Shown: positions 1 to 7,650 of the stretch, in pieces
How the letters are laid out: every line of letters starts with the position of its first letter
Position numbering within the stretch: position 1 is the stretch's first letter
Origin: DATMRS01 sp035566015
GTDB taxonomy: Bacteria > Pseudomonadota > Alphaproteobacteria > Sphingomonadales > Sphingomonadaceae
Direction of reading: 5' to 3'
NCBI GenBank assembly: GCA_035566015.1
Contig: DATMRS010000009.1
Location: 127,957 to 191,956, forward strand
DNA: 64,000 bases
Notes under the pieces: model-generated
Database searches by the model: none
What the model was told of the DNA's origin: nothing
The model's input: only the letters and a program-made list of their open reading frames with translations
Made by a program: the position numbers and the translations under genes

Positions 1-273
1 CTTGGCGGCCGCGACGGGATCGGACGAGGTGGCGAGCGCCGTCGGCCCCGTCAGCAGATCGCCGATGGAAGCATAGGGCGTGCCCTCGATCGCGAGCTTG
101 GCGAGACGGTTCTTCGCTACCTTGTAGCTGGCGCCGGCTTCACGCATCTTCGTACGAAGCGCCGTCGATTGCGCGACGGTCATCCCGAGGTTGCGCGTGA
201 TCACGACCACGCCCGCCTCGGTGAAGCTGCTGTTCAGACTGGCGACCAGCTCGGATTTTTGAGCTCGATCCAT
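1..273 (-). CDS. rplJ: 50S ribosomal protein L10 (N-terminal part; gene runs off the window)
   Basis: Ninety-one codons from the start; the rest lies beyond the left edge. The protein begins MDRAQKSELVASLN and continues with the L10 helix that carries NLGMTVAQ and the basic YKVAKNRLAK segment. L10 anchors L7/L12 dimers to 23S rRNA and forms the base of the ribosomal stalk. The ATG at 273 follows a strong AAGGAG ribosome-binding site, so the start is secure. It is the first gene of rplJL, downstream of rplK-rplA, and is separated from rplA by a ~295-bp leader where L10 autoregulation normally acts. Identification is firm; only the C-terminus is unseen. Confidence 0.95.
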   Translation of the reverse strand, partial: MDRAQKSELVASLNSSFTEAGVVVITRNLGMTVAQSTALRTKMREAGASYKVAKNRLAKLAIEGTPYASIGDLLTGPTALATSSDPVAAAK

Positions 274-568
274 GCCTTACTCCTTAGAACCCCCGGCAGA
301 ACATCCGCCGGGGCGCGTCAACCAGCACGCCGATACGCCGCGCACTGGCCTGTCCGAAGGGGTCGGTCGCCTGATCCGGTATCATCCGGGCAGACCCGGT
401 TCGGCGCATCGCACGTCCGAACCGGCAAAACTTTCCCCGTCTTGGCGGGAGATTAAGCGGGGCATATCCCCACACCCGCTGTCTCGGACGGTACAATCCG
501 AAAGGCGCAAGCGCGCCTTCGGCTCGTCAGCCGGCGCCGCCCCTCATCGGGACAGCGCCGGAATTTCG
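274..568 (-). promoter_or_regulatory. rplJ leader (probable L10 autoregulatory leader)
   Basis: This is a 295-bp non-coding gap between rplA and rplJ in an otherwise tightly packed ribosomal operon. In most bacteria the rplJ mRNA leader folds into a kink-turn that binds L10-(L12)4 and represses translation. The sequence shows a GC-rich hairpin at 498-522 and a strong Shine-Dalgarno just before rplJ. I did not identify the kink-turn itself, so the L10-leader assignment rests on position and length. Confidence 0.45.
498..522 (-). other. GC-rich stem-loop in the rplA-rplJ gap
   Basis: On the minus strand CCGAAGGCGC is followed by the loop GCTT and then GCGCCTTTCGG. The arms pair perfectly apart from one bulged T. 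No U-run follows (next bases ATTGTACC), so it is not a standard intrinsic terminator. It may attenuate or process the transcript between rplKA and rplJL. Confidence 0.5.
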
Positions 569-1264
569 TCAGGCGGCAACGTCCGCCGTGTCGATGCGGA
601 CGCCCGGACCCATTGTGGAGGAGACCGCGATCTTCTTCACATATTTGCCTTTGGCGCCCGACGGCTTCGCCTTGACCAGCGCGTCGACCAGCGCGTCGAA
701 ATTGGCGCGCAGATCCTCCGCCGGGAAGCTGGCCTTGCCGATGCCCGAATGGATGATGCCCGCCTTCTCGACGCGATACTCGACCTGGCCGCCCTTGGCC
801 GCCTTCACCGCCTCGCCGACATTCATCGTCACGGTGCCGAGCTTCGGGTTCGGCATCAGCCCCTTCGGGCCGAGAATCTTGCCGAGCCGGCCGACCAGGC
901 CCATCATGTCGGGGGTCGCGATGCAGCGATCGAAATCGATCTCGCCCGCCTGCACCTTCTCCAGAAGGTCCTCGGCGCCGACCACCTCGGCGCCCGCCGC
1001 GGTCGCCTCGTCCGCCTTCGCGCCGCGCGCGAACACGCCGACGCGCACGTCCTTGCCGGTGCCCTTGGGCAGCGTCACGACGCCGCGCACCATCTGGTCG
1101 GCGTGGCGCGGATCGACGCCCAGGTTGACGGCAACCTCGATCGTCTCGTCGAACTTCGCGGTCGCGTTCTTCTTGGCGAGCGCGATCGCCTCATCGATGC
1201 TGTAGAACGTGTCGCGATCGACCGCCGACGCCATCGCCTTGGCCTTTTTCGAAAGCTTCGCCAT
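569..1264 (-). CDS. rplA: 50S ribosomal protein L1
   Basis: This 231-residue protein has the full length of bacterial L1. It starts MAKLSKKAKAMASAVD and holds the family signature around residues 120-145 (GRLGKILGPKGLMPNPK). It then has the VEYRVEKAGIIHSGIGK segment. L1 binds helices 76-78 of 23S rRNA, forms the mobile L1 stalk and represses its own operon by binding rplK mRNA. It lies 4 bp after rplK, as expected for a translationally coupled pair. Nothing is unusual. Confidence 0.98.
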   Translation of the reverse strand: MAKLSKKAKAMASAVDRDTFYSIDEAIALAKKNATAKFDETIEVAVNLGVDPRHADQMVRGVVTLPKGTGKDVRVGVFARGAKADEATAAGAEVVGAEDLLEKVQAGEIDFDRCIATPDMMGLVGRLGKILGPKGLMPNPKLGTVTMNVGEAVKAAKGGQVEYRVEKAGIIHSGIGKASFPAEDLRANFDALVDALVKAKPSGAKGKYVKKIAVSSTMGPGVRIDTADVAA

Positions 1265-1268
1265 CGTC

Positions 1269-1700
1269 TCAGCCCTCCACCACTTCGAGGCCCATCGAGC
1301 GGGCAGAGCCTTCGATGATGCGCGTTGCCGCTTCGATATCGACGGCGTTCAGGTCCTTCATCTTCGCGGTCGCGATCTCGGCGAGCTGCGAGCGCTTGAT
1401 CTTGCCGGCCGACGCCTTGCCCGGCTCCTTCGAGCCCGACTTCAGGTTCGCCGCCTTCTTGATGAGATAGGTCGCCGGCGGCGTCTTCGTCTCGAACGAG
1501 AAGGAGCGATCGGCATAGACGGTGATGACCGTGGGGAGCGGCGTGCCCGGCTCCTGATCGCCCGTCTGCGCGTTGAACGCCTTGCAGAATTCCATGATGT
1601 TCACGCCGCGCTGGCCCAGCGCGGGGCCGATCGGCGGGCTGGGATTGGCCTTTCCGGCCGGCACCTGCAGCTTGATATAGCCGGTAATCTTCTTTGCCAT
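1269..1700 (-). CDS. rplK: 50S ribosomal protein L11
   Basis: The 143-residue protein opens MAKKITGYIKLQVPAGKANP and carries the L11 core PPIGPALGQRGVNIMEFCK. The C-terminal rRNA-binding domain includes the KSGSKEPGKASAGKIKR stretch. L11 builds the GTPase-associated centre with 23S rRNA, contacts elongation factors and is needed for RelA stringent activation. It sits 89 bp downstream of nusG and 4 bp upstream of rplA. The assignment is unambiguous. Confidence 0.98.
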   Translation of the reverse strand: MAKKITGYIKLQVPAGKANPSPPIGPALGQRGVNIMEFCKAFNAQTGDQEPGTPLPTVITVYADRSFSFETKTPPATYLIKKAANLKSGSKEPGKASAGKIKRSQLAEIATAKMKDLNAVDIEAATRIIEGSARSMGLEVVEG

Positions 1701-1789
1701 TACACTTCACCCTGATGGTTTAGCGGTCCTTGCGGCGGCCCAGGCGGCCCGCCTCCCGCACATTTCCCGGCACAGGGCCGGAAACTCTC

Positions 1790-2329
1790 TTACTTGACGC
1801 GCTCGACCTGCTCGAACTCCAGCTCGACCGGGGTCGCGCGCCCGAAGATCGACACCGAGACCTTCACCCGGCTGCGATCGAAATCCAGTTCCTCGACGAC
1901 GCCATTGAAGCTCGCGAACGGCCCGTCGAGCACCTTCACCTGGTCGCCGATCTCGAAATCGACCTTGACCTTCGCCTTGGGCGCGGCGGCGGCGGCCTCT
2001 TCCTTGGTATTGAGGATGCGCGCGGCCTCGGCCTCGCTGATCGGCTGCGGCTTGCCCGAGGAGCCGAGAAAGCCCGTCACCTTCGGCGTGTTCTTGACGA
2101 GGTGATAGACGTCGTCGCTCATCTCCAGCTTCGCCAGCACATAGCCGGGGAAGAATTTGCGATCGCTCGTCACCTTCTTGCCGCGGCGGACCTCCGTCAC
2201 CTTCTCGGTCGGCACCTCGACCGATTCGACGAAGGCGTCGAGGCCCATGCGCGCGGCCTCGGCCACGATCGAATCGCGAACCTTGTTCTCGAAGCCCGAA
2301 TAGGCATGGATGATGTACCAGCGCGACAT
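1790..2329 (-). CDS. nusG: Transcription termination/antitermination factor NusG
   Basis: The 179-residue protein starts MSRWYIIHAYSGFENKV, the usual NusG N-terminus (NGN domain, roughly residues 3-110), and ends in a KOW domain (DQVKVLDGPFASFNGVVEEL, near 125-160). NusG binds the RNA polymerase clamp, raises processivity, recruits Rho and can couple to ribosomal S10. An in-frame ATG six codons upstream (2347) would add GNHAS-type residues. I prefer 2329 because it matches the family N-terminus. The insertion near residue 100 (KEEAAAAAPKAKVKVD) is an Ala/Lys-rich linker between the domains. The gene follows secE by 24 bp. Confidence 0.96.
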   Translation of the reverse strand: MSRWYIIHAYSGFENKVRDSIVAEAARMGLDAFVESVEVPTEKVTEVRRGKKVTSDRKFFPGYVLAKLEMSDDVYHLVKNTPKVTGFLGSSGKPQPISEAEAARILNTKEEAAAAAPKAKVKVDFEIGDQVKVLDGPFASFNGVVEELDFDRSRVKVSVSIFGRATPVELEFEQVERVK

Positions 2330-2353
2330 GGATGCGTGATTTCCCATTCTGGC

Positions 2354-2599
2354 CTAGGCTGCAAGCGACAGCAGGAACTGCACGAGCTTGCGGAAAACGG
2401 TATCGGTGCCGAAGAAGAAGGTGCCGAGCAACACCGTCATGATGATGACCATGATCGTGGTCGTCACCGTTTCCTTGCGCGACGGCCAGACGATCTTGCG
2501 CCCTTCGGCCTGAACCTGGCGCACGAATTCGGGGATCGAGCGAACCCAGTCGCCCAACCGCTCGATCACATTGCGCTTCACAACCTCGGCCACGCTCAA
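2354..2599 (-). CDS. secE: Preprotein translocase subunit SecE
   Basis: This 81-residue protein has the short single-spanning SecE architecture. An amphipathic cytoplasmic helix carries the family motif QAEGRKIVWPSRKET (about residues 30-44). It is followed by one membrane helix (TTTIMVIIMTVLLGTFFF). SecE clamps the two halves of SecY in the inner-membrane translocon. The order tRNA-Trp, secE, nusG, rplK, rplA is the classical bacterial arrangement. The true start could be a little downstream because many SecE proteins have ~65 residues, but no better-placed ATG was seen. Confidence 0.93.
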   Translation of the reverse strand: MSVAEVVKRNVIERLGDWVRSIPEFVRQVQAEGRKIVWPSRKETVTTTIMVIIMTVLLGTFFFGTDTVFRKLVQFLLSLAA

Positions 2600-2702
2600 T
2601 CGTCCCGTTCAAAACAGCAGTGACGGCGCCCGGCCGCCCTCTTCCGGCGTCGGCCTGGCCCCGTCGCTTCCCGGCCCCTCGCCCGCGCCGTTTCAGCAAA
2701 GG

Positions 2703-2778
2703 TGGCAGGAGTGGAGGGACTCGAACCCCCGGCATTCGGTTTTGGAGACCGACGCTCTACCAGCTGAGCTACACTCCT
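2703..2778 (-). tRNA. tRNA-Trp (anticodon CCA)
   Basis: The minus strand folds into a complete cloverleaf. The acceptor AGGAGTG pairs with CACTCCT. The D arm is GCTC-AGCTGGTA-GAGC. The anticodon stem TCGGT/ACCGA holds loop CTCCAAA with anticodon CCA. The T arm is GGGGG-TTCGAGT-CCCTC, followed by discriminator G and an encoded CCA tail. It precedes secE by ~100 bp, the usual position of trpT upstream of secE-nusG. Confidence 0.97.
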
Positions 2779-2834
2779 CCGGGCCGGAGAGGCGGGGGCA
2801 TAGCGGGGCCTCCCGCCAAAGGCAAGGGGGCCGA

Positions 2835-4571
2835 TCAGGCGGCGACGTCGTAAGGCTGTATCTCGCCCGAGAGATACAGGTTGCGCGCCTTGGCGCGGCT
2901 GAGCTTGCCCGAGCTGGTGCGCGGCAAGGTGCGCGGCGGCACCAGCTCGACGACGCAGTTGATGCCGGTGATCGAGCGGACACGCTCGCGAATCTCGTCG
3001 CGCAGGCGCGCGCGTTCCTGATTGTCCGAGGTGCGGCACTGGACGAGCACCGCCGGCGTTTCCTCGCCGCCGGGCGTGGTGATGGCGAAAGCGGCGATGT
3101 CGCCCGCCTTGAAGCCGGGAAGCTGCTCCACCGCCCACTCGATATCCTGCGGCCAGTGATTCTTGCCGTTGATGATGATCATGTCCTTGGCGCGGCCGAC
3201 GATGTAGAGGTAGCCGTCGCTCAGATAGCCCATGTCGCCGGTGTCGAGCCAACCGTCCTTCATGCACTCGGCCGTCGCCTCGGGATCGCGGAAATAGCCG
3301 TCCATGATCGATGTGCCCCGGCACCAGACCTTGCCGATCGCGCGTTCGGGCAGCGGCGTGCCGTCTTCCTCGCGTATCTCGACCACCATGTCCTTCACGG
3401 GCTTGCCGCAATTGACGATCGGGCGAAAACGCTGCGGCCGGCCGATCGCGCCCGCGCCGCCCGAAAGCGCCGTCTCCTCCACCAGCTCGACGACGATGCC
3501 CTCGCCGGGCGGCATGATCGAAACGGCGAGCGTCGCCTCCGCCAGCCCGTAGCTGGGCAGGAAGGCCGACGCCTGGAAACCGGCCTCGGCGAAGGTATCG
3601 ACGAACGCCTGCATCACGTCGGGCCGGATCATGTCCGCGCCATTGCCCGCGACGCGCCAGCGGGACAGGTCGAACCGCTCGGACGCCTTCGTCTGGCTCG
3701 ACGTGCGGCGCGTGCAGATGTCGTAGCCGAAGGTCGGCGAATAGCTGAGCGTCGTGCCCGGATTGCGGCTTATCATGTCGAGCCAGGCGAGCGGGCGGCG
3801 CGCGAAATCCTCGGTCTTCAGATAATCGGTCGAGACCTGATTGGCGACCGGCGAGAGGAAGCAGCCGACCAGCCCCATGTCATGATACCAGGGCAGCCAG
3901 GAGACACAGCGGTCGCTCTCGATCAGCGCCATGCCGTGCGAATGGGCGGCAAGATTGCTGAGCAAGGCGCGATGCGTGACCGATACGCCATGCGGGAAGC
4001 GCGTCGATCCGCTCGAATATTGCAGATAGGCGATATCGTGCGGCGCGGGCTGCGGCAGTGGCGCCGTGGGCGCGGGCCGCCCGGCAAACGCCTCATAGGT
4101 GATGCCTTCGACGCCGCACGCCTCCGCCGCCGCGCCCGCCATCGACGCCAGCTCGGCGGGGTAGATCAGCATCTTCGGGTCCGAGCTGGCGAGCTGGACC
4201 TTGAGCTGGTCGATATAGGATTCGCGCCCGCCGAACGATGTAGGCAGCGGCAGCGGCACCGGCCAGGCGCCGGCATAGACCGCGCCGAAGAACAAGGCGG
4301 CGAATTCGGCCCCCGTCTCGGCGACCAGCGCGATCCGGTCCGCCGTGCGCACCCCGCTCGCGATCAGGCGATAGGCGGTGACGATCGCATCGGCACGCAG
4401 CTCGGCATAGGAATAAGCGCGTGCGAGGCGGCCGCGCGCGTCATGAAAATTCAGCCCGCGCTGCCCGCGCGCCGCATAATCGAGCGCTTCGCCCAGCGTC
4501 GTGAAATCCGACAGGCGACGCGGCAACGTGTCGGCGGTCGGCGTCGGCGAAAGCGTCGCGGCTTCGCTCAT
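2835..4571 (-). CDS. Fatty acyl-AMP ligase (FAAL-type AMP-binding enzyme)
   Basis: This 578-residue adenylation enzyme has its phosphate-binding motif near residue 190 (YLQYSSGSTRFPHGVSVTH). The hinge motif GRAKDMIIINGKNHWPQDIE lies near 460. The C-terminal catalytic lysine region is RTLPRTSSGKLSRAK near 550. The pattern SSGSTRFPHGV and IIINGKNHWPQDIE resembles FAALs, which activate fatty acids as acyl-AMP and pass them to an acyl carrier protein rather than to CoA. No carrier protein, PKS or NRPS lies beside it. Sphingolipid acyl-chain activation is one possible role, by inference only. The start MSEAATLSP at 4571 is chosen because an upstream in-frame ATG (4691) would add 40 unconserved residues and overlap the divergent recX region. 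Confidence 0.85.
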   Translation of the reverse strand: MSEAATLSPTPTADTLPRRLSDFTTLGEALDYAARGQRGLNFHDARGRLARAYSYAELRADAIVTAYRLIASGVRTADRIALVAETGAEFAALFFGAVYAGAWPVPLPLPTSFGGRESYIDQLKVQLASSDPKMLIYPAELASMAGAAAEACGVEGITYEAFAGRPAPTAPLPQPAPHDIAYLQYSSGSTRFPHGVSVTHRALLSNLAAHSHGMALIESDRCVSWLPWYHDMGLVGCFLSPVANQVSTDYLKTEDFARRPLAWLDMISRNPGTTLSYSPTFGYDICTRRTSSQTKASERFDLSRWRVAGNGADMIRPDVMQAFVDTFAEAGFQASAFLPSYGLAEATLAVSIMPPGEGIVVELVEETALSGGAGAIGRPQRFRPIVNCGKPVKDMVVEIREEDGTPLPERAIGKVWCRGTSIMDGYFRDPEATAECMKDGWLDTGDMGYLSDGYLYIVGRAKDMIIINGKNHWPQDIEWAVEQLPGFKAGDIAAFAITTPGGEETPAVLVQCRTSDNQERARLRDEIRERVRSITGINCVVELVPPRTLPRTSSGKLSRAKARNLYLSGEIQPYDVAA

Positions 4572-4760
4572 TTCTGTTTCACTTTTTTGCACAGCTTGTT
4601 TCGACGCGGCTGCAATATCATTGCGCACCGTCGGCTGCTCCCTCGTTGCGCCCCAGCCCTGTCGGGCCTGTGTCGGACGATGTTGACCCAATTTCAGTCG
4701 AATAGTCTAGCGGATCAGGCACGTTCAAATTCCGGCTCGACTGTGGCACAAACATGGCGC

Positions 4761-5300
4761 GTGGCACGGGTTTCATCAGATCGCAATCCCCGGCCGCTCG
4801 ATCGGGCGGGGGTCGAGCGGCTCGCGATCGCCTATGTCGGCCGCTATGCGACGACGCGCGCGAAGCTTGCCGCCTATCTTGCGCGCAAGGTCCGCGAGCG
4901 CGGCTGGACGGGGGCGGAGGCGCCCGAAACCGCGCTGGAGGCGATCACCGCCCGCTGCGCCGAGCTCGGCTATATCGACGATCGCGCCTTTGCCGAGGCG
5001 CGCGCCGCCTCGCTCACCCGCCGGGGCTATGGCGCGCGCCGCGTCGCCGATGCCCTGCGCGCGGCGGGAATCGAGGAGGAGGACGCCGCGCCGGCACGGC
5101 AGGAGGCGGATGCGTCGGCGTGGGACGCAGCCGTAGCCTTCGCCCGGCGGCGGCGCATCGGCGCTTTCGCCGCCGAGCCGGCCGATCCCGATCGTCGCCG
5201 CCGCGCACTCGCCGCGATGATGCGCGCCGGCCACCCCCTGTCGATCGCTCGCCGGCTGGTCGACGCGTCGCCGGGTGAATTGCCCGAATGTGGGACATGA
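4761..5300 (+). CDS. recX: Regulatory protein RecX
   Basis: This is a ~179-residue RecX-type protein: VERLAIAYVGRYATTRAKL, LAAYLARKVRERGW, then AELGYIDDRAFAEARA and RRGYGARRVADALRAAGI. These are the repeated three-helix modules of RecX. RecX binds RecA filaments and limits RecA activity. The start is uncertain: GTG at 4761 fits the conserved core, while GTG at 4743 and ATG at 4680 (206 codons) are in frame, and none has a clear ribosome-binding site. The C-terminal part is shorter and more Arg/Ala-rich than in E. coli RecX. It is divergent from the FAAL gene and not next to recA. Confidence 0.85.
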   Translation: MARVSSDRNPRPLDRAGVERLAIAYVGRYATTRAKLAAYLARKVRERGWTGAEAPETALEAITARCAELGYIDDRAFAEARAASLTRRGYGARRVADALRAAGIEEEDAAPARQEADASAWDAAVAFARRRRIGAFAAEPADPDRRRRALAAMMRAGHPLSIARRLVDASPGELPECGT

Positions 5301-5373
5301 ACCACGTTAATCTCTCTTCGTTTCAGTTATGGTTCATGCTAGCGTAACTTTCGCTTACCGGGGGGTGGGCCAA

Positions 5374-5982
5374 ATGACGAGTGAAGAACGGGTTGCTTCG
5401 GATTTGGGCATTGCGCCCACCAATGGGGAGGATCGCCCCGCCGAATCGCTTGGCCGGAGCGAGGACGTGCTGGTGCCCGTCGACGGCACTATCAAATGGT
5501 TCGATGCCACGCGCGGCTTCGGCTTCCTCGTCGTCGAAGGCGAGGTCGGTGACGTCCTGATCCATTTTTCGATCCTGCGCGAGCATGGGCGGCGAACGCT
5601 GCCCGAAGGCGCGCGCGTCTCCTGTCTCGCCGCCCGGCGCGAACGCGGCTGGCAGGCGCAGGCCGTCACCAGCATCGATCTGTCGACCGCGACGGGGCCG
5701 GATGCCGATGCCGCCGCCCGGCGCAACGTCGACCGCATCGACCCGACCGACCTGATCGACAGCGCCGGCGCGTTCGAGCCGGTGATCGTCAAATGGTTCA
5801 ACCGGCTGAAGGGCTATGGCTTCCTCGTCCGGCCCGGATCGGACAGGGATATCTTCGTCCACATGGAAACCGTGCGCCGCGCCGGCCTCGCCGATCTCGC
5901 GCCCGAGCAGGCGCTGCTCGCGCGAATCGCCGACGGCCGCAAAGGGCCGCTCGCGGTCGTCGTCGCGCCGCCGGCGGACTGA
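5374..5982 (+). CDS. Double cold-shock-domain protein
   Basis: Two CspA-type OB folds lie in one 202-residue chain. Domain 1 (about 38-105) has DGTIKWFDATRGFGFLVV with a degenerate second RNA motif (VLIHFS). Domain 2 (about 130-200) has VIVKWFNRLKGYGFLVRPG and IFVHMETV. Such proteins bind single-stranded RNA or DNA and act as RNA chaperones, and two-domain forms are typical of alphaproteobacteria. The start at 5374 follows a G-rich stretch (GGGGGGTGGG). An ATG at 5329 would add 15 residues not related to the family. A charged linker separates the domains. Confidence 0.88.
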   Translation: MTSEERVASDLGIAPTNGEDRPAESLGRSEDVLVPVDGTIKWFDATRGFGFLVVEGEVGDVLIHFSILREHGRRTLPEGARVSCLAARRERGWQAQAVTSIDLSTATGPDADAAARRNVDRIDPTDLIDSAGAFEPVIVKWFNRLKGYGFLVRPGSDRDIFVHMETVRRAGLADLAPEQALLARIADGRKGPLAVVVAPPAD

Positions 5983-6078
5983 TCGGGCGAGCGCCATGGC
6001 CGCCTTTCATGCGGCGATCGCGGCGGACGGGCGCTTAAACCGTTGCGCGGCCCCTGACAGACGGGTAAGCGGCGGCGC

Positions 6079-6477
6079 ATGGGTCTCCTGAAGAGCATCT
6101 TCACCTGGTGGGATGGCGCCACCATCGGCACCAGCCTGTTCAGCCGCCGCAACGGCCGGCGCGTGGGCGAGGACGTGCTGGGCAACGTCTATTATGAGAC
6201 GAAGCCCGACGCCAAAGGGCCGCGTCGCCGCTGGGTGATCTACAACGGATCGAACGACGCCAGCCGCGTGCCGCCCGACTGGCATGGCTGGCTGCACGGC
6301 ACGCTCGCCGAAACCCCCGATCGCGCGCTCCCTCCCGTGCGCGCGTGGGAAAAGCCTGCCATGCCCAATTTCACGGGCACGGCCCTCGCTTATCGTCCGG
6401 CCGGCGCGCTCGAACGCGGCGGCCGCCGCGCCGCCGCCACCGGAGATTATGAGGCATGGAGCCCCGACCAGGCATGA
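6079..6477 (+). CDS. NADH:ubiquinone oxidoreductase accessory subunit, NDUFA12 family
   Basis: The 132-residue protein has the NDUFA12 pattern: FTWWDGATIGTSLFSRRNGRR near the N-terminus, then VGEDVLGNVYYE, RRRWVIYNG and VPPDWHGWLHGT. NDUFA12 is one of the few mitochondrial supernumerary complex I subunits with alphaproteobacterial homologues; it sits on the peripheral arm at the inner membrane. The C-terminus (GDYEAWSPDQA) also fits the family. Its stop overlaps the next start as ATGA, so it is probably coupled to mlaD. The nuo operon is not in the window. Confidence 0.93.
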   Translation: MGLLKSIFTWWDGATIGTSLFSRRNGRRVGEDVLGNVYYETKPDAKGPRRRWVIYNGSNDASRVPPDWHGWLHGTLAETPDRALPPVRAWEKPAMPNFTGTALAYRPAGALERGGRRAAATGDYEAWSPDQA

Positions 6478-7001
6478 AGAGCGTGCTCAGGGAGCATGGC
6501 GGCGAAGCGCTGGTCGGGTTGCTGGTCGTCCTCTTTGCCGCCTGGTTCAGCTGGTTCGCCTGGGGCCGCACCGGGGGTCACGGCGGTGCCGACGCGACGC
6601 GGGTGACGGCCTATTTCCCCAATGCGAGCGGCGTCAACGTCGGCACCGACGTGCGCGTCGCCGGGCTGAAGGTCGGCAGTGTCGTCGCGCAAAAGCTCGA
6701 TCCCAAGAGCTTCCAGGTCGAAACCACGCTCTCGATCGATCCCAAGGTGAAGCTGCCGTCAGACAGCAGCGCCGCGATCACGTCGGAAGGGCTGCTCGGC
6801 TCCACCTATATCGCGCTCCTCCCCGGCGGCTCCTCGACGCCGCTCAAGACGGGCGATGCGATCTTCGATACGCAGGGCGCGATCGACATGATGGGCATGA
6901 TCGGGCAGTTCATCAACAAGACCGGCACCGACACGCCGGGCGGCGGCAACGCGGCCTCGACGCCGGACTCGATGGGTGGCGCCTCCGCGCCGACCCCCTG
7001 A
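6474..7001 (+). CDS. mlaD: MlaD-type phospholipid transport (MCE) protein
   Basis: The 175-residue protein has an N-terminal membrane anchor (ALVGLLVVLFAAWFSWFAWG) followed by a single MCE domain (about 45-125: VTAYFPNASGVNVGTDVRVAGLKVG, then SEGLLGSTYIALLPGG). MlaD hexamers in the periplasm pass phospholipids between the outer membrane and the MlaFEB transporter. The Gly/Ala/Pro-rich tail is probably disordered. The start at 6474 overlaps the NDUFA12 stop (ATGA); an ATG at 6456 is also in frame. mlaE and mlaF are absent nearby, so it is separated from its transporter genes here. Confidence 0.9.
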   Translation: MKSVLREHGGEALVGLLVVLFAAWFSWFAWGRTGGHGGADATRVTAYFPNASGVNVGTDVRVAGLKVGSVVAQKLDPKSFQVETTLSIDPKVKLPSDSSAAITSEGLLGSTYIALLPGGSSTPLKTGDAIFDTQGAIDMMGMIGQFINKTGTDTPGGGNAASTPDSMGGASAPTP

Positions 7002-7011
7002 AGCGGGCGCC

Positions 7012-7650
7012 GTGAAGCGGACCCTGGCCGCCGTCGCGCTCGTGGCGCTCGCCGCCGTCGGCGCGTGGCAGGCGGCCGATGCGCTTCAGGACAATGCCGC
7101 CAGCCAGGAAGCGCCAACGCCGGCCGAGCCGCCGTCGGACAGCCCGCCCGTCGCCGCCACGCCCAGCCGGGCCGCCGCGTCGTCCCCGGCGCTGACCCGC
7201 GCGGAGACGCCGATGAAGCAGCGCGTCGCGGTGCTCGGCCTGCTCAACAAGCGCAACGGCATTTCGCGTGATCTGACGCTGCATCCGGGCGAATCGGTGC
7301 GCGTCGGCAACGTCATCGTACGGCTGCGCGCCTGCGAGACGACCGCGCCGTGGGAGCCTGAGCAGCTTACCGGCGCCTTCGTCCAGGTCGACGTCCACGG
7401 GCAGGATGACAAGTGGCGGCGCGTCTTTTCGGGCTGGCTGTTCAAGGAATCACCGTCGCTCAACGTCGTCGAGGATCCGGTCTATGACGTGTGGCCCAAG
7501 AGCTGCGCGATGAAGCATCCCGAAATCGGCCCCGATACCGTATCGGCGGCATCGATCTCCGCCTCCTCGGCCAGCCGGTCGAGTGCGAAGAAATCGCCCG
7601 AGGGCGAGGAAGAGCCGACGCCCAACGCGGCGTCGAGCAACGCCACATAA
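7012..7650 (+). CDS. DUF2155 domain protein (periplasmic)
   Basis: The 212-residue protein has a signal-like N-terminus (VKRTLAAVALVALAAVGAW), a Pro/Ala-rich spacer, then the DUF2155 domain (about 75-170): VAVLGLLNKRNGISRDLTL, VRLRACETTAPWEPEQLTGA, FSGWLFKESPSLNVVEDPVY and DVWPKSCAM. The function of DUF2155 is unknown, and it is typical of alphaproteobacteria. The GTG start at 7012 sits just before the hydrophobic segment. The last ~50 codons are Ser/Ala/Glu-rich and lie antisense to the 3' end of aat. The family core normally ends near WPKSC, so this tail may be a local extension. Confidence 0.82.
   Translation: MKRTLAAVALVALAAVGAWQAADALQDNAASQEAPTPAEPPSDSPPVAATPSRAAASSPALTRAETPMKQRVAVLGLLNKRNGISRDLTLHPGESVRVGNVIVRLRACETTAPWEPEQLTGAFVQVDVHGQDDKWRRVFSGWLFKESPSLNVVEDPVYDVWPKSCAMKHPEIGPDTVSAASISASSASRSSAKKSPEGEEEPTPNAASSNAT

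Noticed and set aside
2571..4679. Plus-strand open frame continuous with recX, running back over the tRNA and the acyl-AMP ligase
   Set aside because: The 5' part is antisense to real genes and to tRNA-Trp. Only the last ~180 codons match RecX, so I start recX at 4761.
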